A stretch of 64,000 nucleotides of DNA, from positions 202,578,224-202,642,223 of the forward strand of contig OZ024740.1 in the NCBI GenBank assembly GCA_964016885.1. The letters run 5' to 3'. Numbering within the stretch: the stretch's first letter is position 1; every line of letters starts with the position of its first letter. The notes under the pieces were generated by a model. The model made no database searches. It saw nothing but the letters and a program-made list of their open reading frames with translations, and had not been told where the DNA came from. Position numbers and translations under genes: made by a program. Source of the stretch: Eledone cirrhosa (Eukaryota > Mollusca > Cephalopoda > Octopoda > Eledonidae). Of this stretch, positions 9,970-19,800 are shown piece after piece.

Positions 9970-11338
9970 TATATCATCATCATCATCATCATCATCATCG
10001 TTTAACGTCCATATTCCACGCTTGCATGGGTTTGGACGGGAGTTTTCCCACTTGAGGCAAGAGTGGTTGTCTTGCTCGCATAGGACTGTCTGGCGGGTTT
10101 TCTACGGCTGGATGCCCTTCCTAACACCAACCACATTTACAGTGTGAAACTGGGAGGTTTTTACCATGTAACCTACACGGCCACATTACAGCGTGGGCTG
10201 TGTGTTTTTTTGTTGTGACACCTACACGACCTCATTTGTTTCGGGCTGGATGTTGTGGTACCAACATAACTTTACATTGAAAGGGGTGGTGTGGATGGGG
10301 TGGGGGTAGTGGGACGGGGGTGTATTTTGTTAGAGGTCCAGTCTGCGTATATCCTCTGCACACAATGCCCAGGTCTCACTACCATGCAACATTGCTGTTC
10401 GTATGCAGGCATCCTACAGCCTGCCTTTCATTTTTAGGGAGAACCCTTTAGCGGCTAATAGTGGTATAAGCTCTCTGAACTTTTTCCATCCAGTTCTGAC
10501 TCTAGCTACTGTACTTTCAGAGCACCCTCCCCCACTGCTGATTTTGTCACCCAGGTAACGGAAGCTGTCCACTATTTCTATAAAACCATCTGTGCAATGG
10601 AATGAGCTAGTATTCTGTGGGCACTTGCTGCTACTCATTGCACCAGAGCACCGGCCACATATAAAATCTATGTTCTTAGTTAGCTTACCAGTGATCACAC
10701 TACATCTTTTATGCACCCATACTTTGCATTTGGGACATAAAATGGAGTTTCTACCTACTCCTTTCCTACACACTGAGCACGGCCATTTCCCAGATGGGGC
10801 CGGTGCCCTATTTTCCTTCCTACAAACTAGAACTTTAGTCTTAGACAGGTTAATTTTAAGGCCTTTTGATTCTAGGACATGCTTCCATGTTTGGAATTTC
10901 TTCTCTAGTTCAGCCATTTATTCAGCTATGAGCGTTAGATCATCTGCGTATAGGAGTTCCCACGGGCAGCCGGTCTTGAACTCCACTGTTATGGCCTGAA
11001 GGGCAATAATAAATAGTAGGGGGTTAAGAACGGAGCCCTGATGAACACCAACTTTTACGCTAAACTCTTCACTATATTCGTTGTTAATTCTAACCTTGCT
11101 GACTGTTTCTTTATACATGGCTTGTATAGCTCTCACAAGCCATTCATCAACACCTAGTTTTCTAAGAGCCCACCAGATAATGGAACGGGGGACTCTGTTG
11201 AAGGCTTTCTCCAAGTCGACAAAAGCTAAGTATAGGGGTTTACTTTTAGCTAGGTACTTCTCCTGTAGTTGTCGTACAATGAAAAGAGCGTCTGTGGTAC
11301 TTTTGCCTGACACAAACCCGAACTGCATATATATATGA
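9966..11338 (-). mobile_element. LINE-1R copy, 5'-truncated, minus strand
   Basis: Left arm of a head-to-head pair. Reading leftward it has RT sequence from about 11338 to 10345, a short 3' UTR, the conserved tail (GCATGGGTTTGGACGGG, GATGCCCTTCCTAACACCAA) and a (CAT)n end at about 9974-10000, meaning (ATG)n at the element's 3' end. Near 10340 the ORF jumps from the segment after the AEDIRRL-like region directly into the 3' UTR, so roughly 375 bp present in the plus-strand copy are missing. Confidence 0.88.
10345..11337 (-). pseudogene. Broken RT gene of the minus-strand LINE-1R
   Basis: The frame starts at the QFGFVSGKSTTDA region of the RT and includes VDLEKAFNRVP (motif A), HQGSVLNP (motif B) and LLYADDLTLIAE (catalytic YADD). 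A stop codon interrupts between IAE and MAELE near 10918, and another follows KGRL near 10414. The C4HC3 zinc-finger cysteines and the FRYLGDKISSG motif are kept. Many scattered substitutions relative to the plus copy (for example FNRVP against FDRVP, and KENRAPAP against KENKAAVP) show that it is an independent, older copy and not a mirror artefact. Confidence 0.85.
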
Positions 11339-11356
11339 TATGCAGTTATAGATGAA
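11329..11356. repeat. Palindromic junction of the head-to-head LINEs
   Basis: The centre reads ACTGCATATATATATGATAT then GCAGT, itself a palindrome, flanked by inverted copies of ATGCAGTTCGGGTTTGTG. A second identical centre lies 502 bp downstream, near 11831-11858. Confidence 0.85.
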
Positions 11357-11722
11357 ATGCAGTTCGGGTTTGTGTCAGGCAAAAGTACCACAGACGCTCT
11401 TTTCATAGTACGACAACTACAAGAGAAGTACCTAGCTAAAGGTAAACCCCTCTACTTAGCTTTTGTCGACTTGGAGAAAGCCTTCGACAGAGTCCCCCGC
11501 TCCATTATCTGGTGGGCTCTTAGAAAACTAGGCGTTGACGAATGGCTTGTGAGGGCTATACAAGCCATGTATAAAGAAACAGTCAGCAAGGTTAGAATTA
11601 ACAACGAATATAGTGAAGAGTTTAGCGTAAAAGTCGGCGTCCATCAGGGCTCTGTTCTCAGTCCACTACTATTTATTATTGCCCTTCAGGCCATAACAGA
11701 GGAGTTCAAGACAGGCTGCTAG
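11357..11722 (+). pseudogene. Truncated duplicate of LINE-1R RT N-terminal part
   Basis: 122 codons identical in wording to the start of the next full copy, covering QFGFVSGKS, FVDLEKAFDRVPR and HQGSVLSP, and stopping in EEFKTGC where the tandem duplication breaks it. It lacks the YADD catalytic box and cannot encode an active RT. Confidence 0.85.
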
Positions 11723-11858
11723 ACAAGCTAAGTATAGGGGTTTACTTTTAGCTAGGTACTTCTCCTGTAGTTGTCGTACAATGAAAAGAGCGTCTGTGGT
11801 ACTTTTGCCTGACACAAACCCGAACTGCATATATATATGATATGCAGTTATAGATGAA

Positions 11859-13193
11859 ATGCAGTTCGGGTTTGTGTCAGGCAAAAGTACCACAGACGCT
11901 CTTTTCATAGTACGACAACTACAAGAGAAGTACCTAGCTAAAGGTAAACCCCTCTACTTAGCTTTTGTCGACTTGGAGAAAGCCTTCGACAGAGTCCCCC
12001 GCTCCATTATCTGGTGGGCTCTTAGAAAACTAGGCGTTGACGAATGGCTTGTGAGGGCTATACAAGCCATGTATAAAGAAACAGTCAGCAAGGTTAGAAT
12101 TAACAACGAATATAGTGAAGAGTTTAGCGTAAAAGTCGGCGTCCATCAGGGCTCTGTTCTCAGTCCACTACTATTTATTATTGCCCTTCAGGCCATAACA
12201 GAGGAGTTCAAGACAGGCTGCCCATGGGAACTCCTATACGCAGACGACCTGACACTCATAGCGGAATCAATGGCCGAGCTAGAGAAGAAATTCCAAACAT
12301 GGAAGCACGGCCTAGAGTCAAAAGGACTTAAAATTAACCTGGCTAAGACCAAAGTACTAGTTTGTAGGAAAGAAAACAAGGCGGCGGTCCCTTCTGGGAA
12401 ATGGTCGTGCTCGGTGTGTAGGAAAGGCGTAGGTAGAAACTCCATTTTATGTCCTAAATGCAAAGTATGGGTGCATAAAAGATGTAGTGGGATCACAGGT
12501 AGGCTAACTAAGAACATAGATTTTACATGTGGCCGGTGCTCTGGTGCAATAAGTAGCAGCAAGTGCCCACAAACTACTAGCTCTTTCAATTGCGCAGAGG
12601 GTTCTATAGAAATAGTGGACAGCTTCCGTTACCTGGGCGATAAAATCAGCAGTGGGGGAGGGTGCTCTGAAAGTACTGTAGCTAGAGTCAGAACTGGTTG
12701 GAAAAAGTTCAGAGAGCTTATACCACTATTAGCTGCTAAAGGGTTCTCACTAAAAATGAAAGGCAGGTTGTACGATGCCTGCATACGAACAGCAATGCTG
12801 CATGGCAGTGAGACCTGGGCATTGTGTGCAGAGGATATACGCAGACTAGAGAGGAACGAAGCTTGCATGCTCCGCTGGATGTGTAACAGTAATATACGTG
12901 AACGGCAAAGCATAAACGAACTAAGGAATAAATTAGAGATAAGAGGGATCAGATGTTGTTTACTCGAGAGAAGGCTACGTTGGTATGGACACGTGATGCG
13001 CATGAAAGTCGATAGCTGTATAACAAAGTGCAGGGCAATAAAGATAGACGGTAGTCACGGAATAGGCAGACCTAGAAAAACCTGGGACGAGCTGATAAAC
13101 TCCGACATCACACACTTACACCTCTCCAAGACAATGTCACTGGACCGAGACCTTTGGCGGTACTCAGTAACAGAGAAGACCCGCCTTACCTAA
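11859..13193 (+). CDS. LINE-1R reverse transcriptase with internal PHD-type zinc finger, 5'-truncated
   Basis: An uninterrupted 444-codon frame. In order: QFGFVSGKSTTDA (2-14), motif A FVDLEKAFDRVPR (36-48), motif B QGSVLSP (97-103), catalytic YADD (127-130), GLKIN..KTK (156-164), a C4HC3 set (Cys184, 187, 198, 201, His206, Cys209, 224, 227), FRYLG (256-260), then the RTE-type C-terminus with LHGSETWAL, RWYGHVMR and GRPRKTWDEL, ending TRLT. The protein would copy element RNA at a nicked target. The N-terminal endonuclease and first RT blocks are absent because the copy is truncated at the palindrome, so the Met is only the first in-frame Met and is unlikely to be a real start. Codons downstream look intact, so this is a young but dead-on-arrival copy. 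Clade (RTE-like) is inferred from C-terminal motifs and the microsatellite 3' tail. Confidence 0.85.
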   Translation: MQFGFVSGKSTTDALFIVRQLQEKYLAKGKPLYLAFVDLEKAFDRVPRSIIWWALRKLGVDEWLVRAIQAMYKETVSKVRINNEYSEEFSVKVGVHQGSVLSPLLFIIALQAITEEFKTGCPWELLYADDLTLIAESMAELEKKFQTWKHGLESKGLKINLAKTKVLVCRKENKAAVPSGKWSCSVCRKGVGRNSILCPKCKVWVHKRCSGITGRLTKNIDFTCGRCSGAISSSKCPQTTSSFNCAEGSIEIVDSFRYLGDKISSGGGCSESTVARVRTGWKKFRELIPLLAAKGFSLKMKGRLYDACIRTAMLHGSETWALCAEDIRRLERNEACMLRWMCNSNIRERQSINELRNKLEIRGIRCCLLERRLRWYGHVMRMKVDSCITKCRAIKIDGSHGIGRPRKTWDELINSDITHLHLSKTMSLDRDLWRYSVTEKTRLT

Positions 13194-13590
13194 ATATATA
13201 GTAAAACCTACTCCAGCCAGTAGGCATCTCTAACAAATACACCCCGTCCCACCACCCCCACCCGATCCACACCACCCCGTTCTATGTAAAGTTATGTTGG
13301 TGCCGCGCCATCGAGGCCGAAACAAATGAGATCGTGTAGGTGTCACGACAAAAAAACACACAGTCCACGCTGTAATGTGGCCGTGTAGGCAACACGGTAA
13401 AAACCTCCCAGACCCACACTGTAAATGTGGTTGGTGTTAGGAAGGGCATCCAACTGTAGAAAACCTGCCAGACAGTCCTATGCGAGCAAGACAATCACTC
13501 TTGCCTCAAGTGGGACTACCCCCGTCCAAACCCATGCAAGCGTGGAACACGGACGTTAAACGCTGATGATGATGATGATGATGATGATAT
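13194..13590 (+). mobile_element. LINE-1R 3' UTR and (ATG)n tail
   Basis: About 370 bp after the stop, with AACACGGTAAAAACCTCCC, AGGAAGGGCATCCAACTGTA, CAAGCGTGGAACACGGACG and a final (GAT)n of about eight units. The same block terminates copies at 9966 (minus), 26214 and 57978, and parts recur in SINE-A. Short tandem 3' tails in place of poly(A) are typical of RTE-type LINEs. Confidence 0.85.
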
Positions 13591-13644
13591 ATATACACAC
13601 ACAGATAAATAGATATATGGGTTCCCTACCTTTTTATCATCGCA

Positions 13645-14505
13645 GTGGTCTATTGTATGCACCCTACACTGGGGAAACACCAGGACTCTGGCTTTACTGT
13701 AGCACTGGCTCAGAGCAGGAGAGTTAAGGCTAAAAAGATATCAGATGTTGAATTTGCTGACGACATAGTTTTGGTGACAAACATGGTGAAGGAGGCAGAA
13801 GAGTTGATGCAGGAGGTGGAGACTGTGTCGATGAGTGTGGGACTGAGAATGAATGAGATTAAGACAAAGTATCTGGTAGAGAACATTAAGAAGCCAGAGA
13901 AGATTATGAATGTAGGCAGGAAGCTGCTAGAGCTGGTTGAGGAATTCCTGTATCTGGGAGCAAAGATTAGGAATACAGAGAATGATGTGGTGAGAGGAAA
14001 AGCAAAGCCTGGGTGGCGTGCCACAGTTTGAGATCGGTGTGGAAGTTGGACCTTTGTAAAGACTTGAAGATCCGTCTCTTCATTGCTGTAGTGGAGTCTG
14101 TGCTGCTGCACGGGTCTCAGACTTGGACACTGACCAAGAAACTCACTCAGATGGTGGATGGGTGCTACATAAGTATGCTGAGGATGGCTCTGAACATTAA
14201 TCAGTATATACTAAGGATGAAGAACTCGGAGCTGTATGGTAGCCTCCCTAAAGTCAGCTCGAAAGTAACACATAGGAGATTGAGGTTAGCTGGACATGCT
14301 CACCGACATCCAGAGTTGAACTGCACTCAGTGTTCCTGTGGGATACCCTACATGGACACACTAGAAGAGGGAGACCGGGGTTGACATATATTGATGCCCT
14401 AAGGACAGACACTGGTTTCTAGGAGACACAGGACATGGCGACAGGACAGAGACGACTGGAGAAAACTCATCCATGGATCTCAGGAATTTTACCCGCCCTA
14501 GATAG
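13645..14505 (+). pseudogene. Decayed second LINE, RT C-terminal two thirds
   Basis: The first frame carries VEFADDIVLVTNMVKEAEEL (an altered YADD, here FADD) and EFLYLGAKI (the YLG motif). A frameshift near 14020 leads to a second frame with LFIAVVESVLLHGSQTWTL, RRLRLAGHAHRHPEL and, after more breaks, sequence matching YIDALRTDTGF-type ends. The order matches endonuclease/RT LINEs of an RTE-like type different from LINE-1R and lacking the zinc-finger insert. Not functional. Confidence 0.75.
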
Positions 14506-14619
14506 ATATATATATATAACTTACAAATAAATCATTTAAGATGATATATATATCATAAATATTTAGTTGATGTTTCTAATTAAACTGGTGAATTTCTACA
14601 AGGTCTGCTAGTTTCTCAT

Positions 14620-14905
14620 AAAATAGTTTCCAATTTTCAAATAATTTTGAAAATAATAAAGAATTTGGAAGGATTTAGTAATATAACTATCTTTTTTCAT
14701 TATTTATCTGCTGTTTGGAGCATAACTAAACAAAGGTTCTTACATAAAATGAAGGAAGGTTTTTAAGTAAATATAAACACTTTAAAATAAACAGTTTTAT
14801 ACCAAAGAACCAAGGGTGGTTTTAGGGTGTTTGGTTTTAAAAGGATTCAAATAAGCAGTTTTATATCTTAGAACCAGGGCTGGTTTTAGGGATTTGCTAT
14901 CAAAA
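14620..14905 (+). mobile_element. MITE-A copy with repeated 3' end
   Basis: Contains CAAATAATTTTGAAAATAAT, GGAAGGATTTAGTAATATAA and AAATATAAACACTTTAAAAT. The 3' terminal segment (AGAACCA.GG.TGGTTTTAGG) occurs twice, near 14808 and 14872, so the end was tandemly duplicated or a second fragment sits alongside. Confidence 0.65.
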
Positions 14906-14949
14906 GTGTGAAACAGCACTGATCACTTGTGTATGCAATACAGAATATA

Positions 14950-14991
14950 TCATCATTTCATTTTACGTCCGTTTTTCCCTGCTTGCAAGGG
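14950..14991 (-). mobile_element. SINE-A 3' tail fragment
   Basis: About 40 bp: CATCATTTCATTTTACGTCC then TTTTTCCCTGCTTGCAAGGG. It matches the extreme 3' end of SINE-A, inverted; a severely 5'-truncated insertion. Confidence 0.75.
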
Positions 14992-15099
14992 TGATTGAAT
15001 TTAATGGGGAATTAGTTGAAAAAAGTATTTGTTGAAAAAATAATGAAAATATTGTTTTCTTGCAGCCATATTATTAAGTATACAACAACAACAAATGTT

Positions 15100-15302
15100 T
15101 TAACCCTTTAGCATTTACATTACTCTATATTTATTATTAGATTTTCACGATCAAGGCTTTGCCTCATATATCAAATCTATGAGATTTTGATATTATTTAT
15201 TTTGAGAACAATACCTTAACATCAGTATGAGTGGCCGGTTTGAACAGAAAGAGATGAGAGAATACTGTCCGGATATGGCCGATTTAAATGTTAAAGAGTT
15301 AA
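15100..15302 (-). mobile_element. MITE-B copy
   Basis: TTAACCCTTTAGCATTTACA to AAATGTTAAAGAGTTAA with TTAA at both ends. The interior includes TATTTATTTTGAGAACAATA and GGCCGGTTTGAACAGAAAGA. Confidence 0.8.
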
Positions 15303-15382
15303 GGCCATCTTCCCTATTAACTATTAACAACTTGTAATGATTTAGCAGAAAATTTCTAAAAACAGGTTTGTTAATTTAATGA

Positions 15383-15733
15383 TGGAGGCACATGGCTTAG
15401 TGGTTAGAGCATTGGCCTTGCAATCGAAAGGTTGTGAGTTCAATTCTCAGACTGGGTAATGTGTTGTTTCCTTGAGCAAGACACTTTATTTCACATTGCT
15501 CCAGTTTACTCAGCTGTAGAAATGAGATGATAGGGACTGGGGTCCATATCATTCCACAGCAAAGTGATCGTGGAGGTGCCACGGCAAAAAAGCACCCAAC
15601 CCACACTGCAAAGTGGACGTGGAGGTGCCACGGAAAAAAAGCACCCAGCACTCACTGTAAATGAGGTTGGTGTTAGGAAGGGCATCCAGCTGTAGAAATC
15701 AAGCCAGAATCAGTTCCCGTCCCACCCTTGACA
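15383..15733 (+). mobile_element. SINE-A copy with duplicated internal segment
   Basis: Head with GGAGGCACATGGCTTAGTGG and GTTGTGAGTTCAATTCTCAG, then the tail. The block containing CGTGGAGGTGCCACGG and AAAAAGCACCCA is present twice in tandem, about 57 bp each. The last bases of the 3' end (AAGCGGACGTAAAATG) are missing because it runs into the 45-bp minisatellite. Confidence 0.9.
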
Positions 15734-16150
15734 TCAATATAACTTTAATATAACTTCAGTAATAACTTCAATATATTTTCAATATAGCTTCAGTACAACT
15801 TCAGTAATTACTTCAATATATTTTCAATATAACTTCAGTACAACTTCAGTAATCGCTTCAATATATTTTCAATATAACTTCAGTACAACTTCAGTAATTA
15901 CTTCAATATATTTTCAATATAACTTCAGTACAACTTCAGTAATAACTTCAATATATTTTCAATATAACTTCAGTACAACTTCAGTAATTACTTCAATATA
16001 TTTTCAATATAACTTCAGTAATCGCTTCAATGCAGTTTCAATATAACTTCAGTACAACTTCAGTAATAACTTCAATATATTTTCAATATAACTTCAGTAC
16101 AACTTCAGTAATCGCTTCAATGCAGTTTCATTACAACTTCCATACAGCTT
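15734..16150. repeat. 45-bp minisatellite
   Basis: About nine units built from CTTCAGTACAACTTCAGTAA followed by TTACTTCAATATATTTTCAA. Units vary by ATTA/ATAA/ATCG. Degenerating units continue to about 16240. It begins exactly where the SINE-A copy is cut short. Confidence 0.9.
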
Positions 16151-16528
16151 CAATAATAATTGTCTTTCTGTAAACAATGAACATAGTGTTAAAATTGATA
16201 TAGTTTCAGTACAGCTTCAATAATAATTGTTCTTCAAAAACAACAAACATAATGTTGACATTAATATAACATTTATGATAATGTTCACTGAAAAAATAAT
16301 AAATAACCAAGTATTTTTGTGATTTGTTTATAGTTTTCTCTGTGTTCCTAATATTTCAAAGTTCACACAAGATGTAAAAATCTATAACCATATCCTGATA
16401 ACATTTGGATGGGTGTTTAGCACTGCTAGTAGAGACATTTGATGAAACTCTGTAGAAAGCAGATTATATCAGTGATAACTTGATGATGATGACTGTGTTG
16501 TTGTTGTTTATTCATATTGATATATTTC

Positions 16529-16795
16529 ATTAACTCTTTCATTACCATATTTCTAATGAAAAACACTGCTGCCTATGATTTTCACATAATTTTGAAAATA
16601 ATCAAGAATTTTGAGGGATTTAATAGTCTAATCATTATTAATCTGGTGTTTGAAGTATAGCTTTAAAATGTTTCTTACATGAAATTATAATGAAAGGTTT
16701 TTAGATAAACATAAAAAATAAATTTAAACATTTTGGTGTAATTTCTAATGTAAGACACTGTCAATGATTTTCAAATAATTTTGAAAATAATCAAG
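16529..16795 (+). mobile_element. MITE-A copy
   Basis: ATTAACTCTTTCATTACCAT at the 5' end followed by TTTCTAATGAAAAACACTGC and CAAGAATTTTGAGGGATTTA. A second partial start (TTTCTAATGTAAGACACTGT) begins near 16743, so a second fragment is fused at the 3' side. Confidence 0.68.
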
Positions 16796-17020
16796 AATGT
16801 GTGAGTGTCAATTTAAAACAAGCAGTAATGCTTGTTTATATCCCACATAAACAAAATATCCCACTCTGTCGCAGTTTGATGAACATGAGTGGTATATATC
16901 GTATGTATAAAATGAAGTATGGGTTGGCATTAAAAAGGGGGTATTTGGCTGTAGAAAAACTGACTCAAAAAGCCCCATCAAACTCATGCAAAGAAAAGTG
17001 CATGCAAGAATGATGATGAT
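16796..17020 (+). repeat. Repeat F fragment
   Basis: Shares AGCAGTAATGCTTGTTTATA, AACATGAGTGGTATATA and AAACTGACTCAAAAAGC with longer copies at 25012 and 28745. Family class unknown. Confidence 0.55.
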
Positions 17021-17059
17021 GAGGTGGATGATGGTATCAAGACAAATATTTTCAGTGAT

Positions 17060-17398
17060 AAATGGTAAAAGGGTAAAGACCCCCTTCGGTCATGAATGAC
17101 CATGGGATTTGCACCTAGAAAGTTTCCCCTCTGAGACACAGGTCTAGGCAAGGTGTGTTTGTGAAAGACCAGCAGTCGCCCATGTATGCCAGTCTTCCCT
17201 CTCCCACAGATGTTATCCAAGGGAAAGACAATGGTTGATACAGCTTGACACCAGTGATGTTGCAACTCATTTTTACAGCTGAGTAAACTGGAACAACATG
17301 AAATAAAGTGTCTTGCTCAAGAACACAATGCAAAGCCCAGTCTGATAATCAAACTCACAACATCACAATTGCAAGCCCAATGCTCTAACCACTAAGGC
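17060..17398 (-). mobile_element. SINE-C copy
   Basis: The tRNA-like head is at the right (CTCTAACCACTAAGGC; B-box complement ATCAAACTC), with a shared CTGAGTAAACTGGAACAA block. The 3' half differs from SINE-A (GGTCATGAATGACCATGGG, CTGAGACACAGGTCTAGGC). A related copy lies at 46428 on the plus strand. Confidence 0.7.
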
Positions 17399-17399
17399 C

Positions 17400-18056
17400 T
17401 TAAAAAAAGGAGAAAAAAACATTACTTGTAAGTTGAGTGAGTTTTTTCTATTTATTGGACCTTTAGACCAGTGAAAACCAACTTTGGTGTAATGAAACAA
17501 AACAACCCATTTTAAACAATACCTATTTAATTTTAAATCTTGCAACATGATTTTATATAAAAACCATATGTTACTACATTAGTAATTAAAAAATTACTAA
17601 TTTCAATAAATTCCTTAAAGCTTTCCATTAATTAATGGAAAGAGAGTGCGTATCATTAGCCAGGAAAAGGTTAATATCGTTAATAATGATTGACAGATAC
17701 AAATTAATTGTCTCTATTTTGATGGAAAAATTAATTATTTTGAAACCTTGAGCATAGCTAATATATTTTTGTTGACATGAAGACTAAGGTTTACGATAAT
17801 GGATCTCTCTGGCCACATACACACACATGCTTTTTCCTGTGGATTTGTTATCATCTATCTGAACACCATAGCTTGTCTATACCTTCTGTTCAAAATTAAA
17901 TTATTAATTGCCACTATGGAACAGCTAACTCATTTTCTATATTATTGGGTATTGATCAGGTTAACTTAGATATATTGATTGGCGCAGTCTTTGTGCAATA
18001 TGACTTCGATAAATTCCAAACTTATCTGTGTTACATATAAATGTTTATATATATAT
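17400..18056. other. AT-rich sequence without assigned feature
   Basis: The part at 17470-17680 contains inverted ATTAGTAATTAAAAAATTAC and TTTCCATTAATTAATGGAAA motifs and resembles a decayed MITE. The rest is AT-rich, ending in a (TA)n tract near 18047. Confidence 0.3.
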
Positions 18057-18133
18057 ATATATATGAGTCCCGGGTTCAATCGGGGGTAACTACAGTCAGT
18101 AAGGTACTCAATACATTAGTAGAGTGTAAACAT

Positions 18134-18255
18134 CATGTTTAATATAGAAATGGCTTCTACAGGACTAGAACTATTTCATTCAAAAGAAGTCACCAGATGA
18201 TTTCTTTTCAATGAAACAGTTCTAGTCCTGTAGAAGCCATTTCTAATTAAACATG
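18134..18255. repeat. Long hairpin (54-nt arms)
   Basis: 18134-18188 and 18202-18255 are inverted copies with a few mismatches; CTTCTACAGGACTAGAACT in the left arm pairs with AGTTCTAGTCCTGTAGAAG in the right. The loop is about 13 nt. It could be a foldback transposon or a structured-RNA source; no precursor signal is visible. Confidence 0.85.
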
Positions 18256-18282
18256 ATATATATATATTAATGTGATCATATT

Positions 18283-18840
18283 AAACTAAAAACCTACCAT
18301 TATAATCAGAAAGTTTGTTATATTTCTAAATCCCTTCAATTTTTTTATTATTTTAAAAATTACTTAAAAATCACAGGCAGTCATCATCAGCATCATTGTA
18401 CGTCCGCTTTTCCCTGCTTGCAAGGGTGGGACGGGGACTGATTCTGGCTTGATTTCTACAGCTGGATGCCCTTCCTAACACCAACCTCATTTACAGTGAG
18501 TGCTGGGTGCTTTTTTTCCGTGGCACCTCCACGTCTACTTTATAGTGTGGGCTGGGTGCTTTTTTGCCGTGGCACCTCCACGACCACTTTGCAGTGGAAT
18601 GATATGGACCCCAGTCCCTATCATCTCATTTCTACAACTGAGTAAACTGGAGTAAAGTGAATTAAAGTGTCTTGCTCAAGGAAACAACACATCACCCGGT
18701 CTGAGAATTGAACTCACAACCTTCGATTGCAAGGCCAATGCTCTAACCACTAAGCCATGTGCCTCCATCCAGTGTATTTTGAAATTTAAATGATAATCAA
18801 TTTTCGTGTCTTAAATTAAAAATATGGTATGAAAGGGTTA
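18283..18840 (-). mobile_element. MITE-A copy split by SINE-A
   Basis: The left part (to about 18378) holds AAATCCCTTCAATTTTTTTA and AATCACAGGCAGT. The right part after the SINE (18772-18840) ends with ATATGGTATGAAAGGGTTAA. Joined, they approximate one reverse MITE-A, so the SINE inserted later. Confidence 0.65.
18379..18771 (-). mobile_element. SINE-A copy nested in MITE-A
   Basis: Runs from CATCATTGTACGTCCGCTTT through GGATGCCCTTCCTAACACCA and two copies of the internal segment of about 57 bp to CTAAGCCATGTGCCTCC. Nearly identical in layout to the copies at 15383 and 53584. Confidence 0.92.
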
Positions 18841-18969
18841 ATTATATATGTTTGAGTATACCACTGTTATAAATGTCGAAAGAAATACTTGAGACAGCCA
18901 CATAGTACATGGAAAACAATACCATTATATCAATTATGTCAGAGTCACGTCCAAGGCATGACTACATGG

Positions 18970-19215
18970 AAAGGTGGGTAGAAAGATGATCAGGATAGTT
19001 GTGGTGATGGGGGGGGGGGGGGGGGGTAGGCTTCATGTTGATGACAGTGGGGTGGTTGTGGTGGTGATGATGAGGAGGATGATAAACATAATAATAATGA
19101 TGATAGAAGTGATAATGTTGATGATGGTGGTTGTGGTGGGGTGATGGCAAGAATGGTGATGGTGGTGATGATAATGGTAGTTATGAGCTTTATGTTTATG
19201 ATGATGATGTTGATG
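18970..19215. repeat. GAT/GTG-rich tract with a G run
   Basis: Imperfect GATGRTGRTG sequence with a run of about 18 G at 19010-19027. The minus-strand His/Pro-rich frame is a repeat artefact. Confidence 0.85.
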
Positions 19216-19394
19216 CTAGTAGTTAGCTATTATTACCCGTGTAATATGGGGTGGAGGCATAAATAAAAATCTCAACAAAGGACGGGTTTTTTTTCAAATA
19301 ATAATTAACTTTTATATTATTGATTTTCTTCTCTATCATCAAACAGAAGACAGAAAACTATTGATTAATGAATTATTGATGAGTTGTTCAGTTA

Positions 19395-19500
19395 ACCCTT
19401 TTAATACCAACCTGTCCAAAACTTTGAAACAAAATTACCCATTTCAAAGTGTTTTTATTTAAATTTAAATATTATATAAATTCATATATCCTAGTAGGCA
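19395..19500 (-). mobile_element. MITE-A-like fragment
   Basis: TTAACCCTTTTAATACCAAC start followed by AAAGTGTTTTTATTTAAATT. It is interrupted by a LINE-1R tail relic; AAAAACCATATATTAGTAA after 19830 may be its continuation. Confidence 0.5.
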
Positions 19501-19800
19501 CCTCCTAACCACTATACCCCTACCTACCCACTCCTGCCCAAACCACCTTTACACTGTGAACAAAACATACCCAGCCTACACCATAAAGTGGTCATGTAGG
19601 TGTCACGGCAAAAAACACCCATCACACACTATACATGTGTTTGGCATTAGGAAGGGCATCCAGCCGTAGAAACCTAGCCAGAAACAGTCCTGTATGCATA
19701 AGACATGGTCACCAGACCCAACGTACCTCAAATGGGACGACCCATTTAACCCACATTAGCGTGGAAAATAGATGTTAAACGATGATGATGATGATGATGA
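19501..19800 (+). mobile_element. LINE-1R 3' tail, diverged
   Basis: About 300 bp: AAAGTGGTCATGTAGGTGTC, TTAGGAAGGGCATCCAGCCG, AGCGTGGAAAATAGATGTTA then (GATGAT)n. Same order as the LINE-1R 3' end but older, with a different 5' boundary. It could equally be the tail of a related LINE or SINE subfamily. Confidence 0.72.

Larger units (their letters stand above)
11225..12221. repeat. Tandem duplication of about 502 bp spanning the LINE palindrome centre
   Basis: Bases 11225-11719 recur at 11727-12221, offset 502, apparently without differences over most of the length. Each copy contains about 105 bp of the minus arm, the palindromic centre and about 365 bp of the plus arm. A few bases (TAGACAA) separate them. 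The high identity suggests a very recent event or an assembly artefact at an inverted repeat. Confidence 0.85.

Noticed and set aside
11859..13193. Full-length functional LINE gene
   Set aside because: The endonuclease and first RT blocks are missing and the frame starts at a palindromic truncation point.
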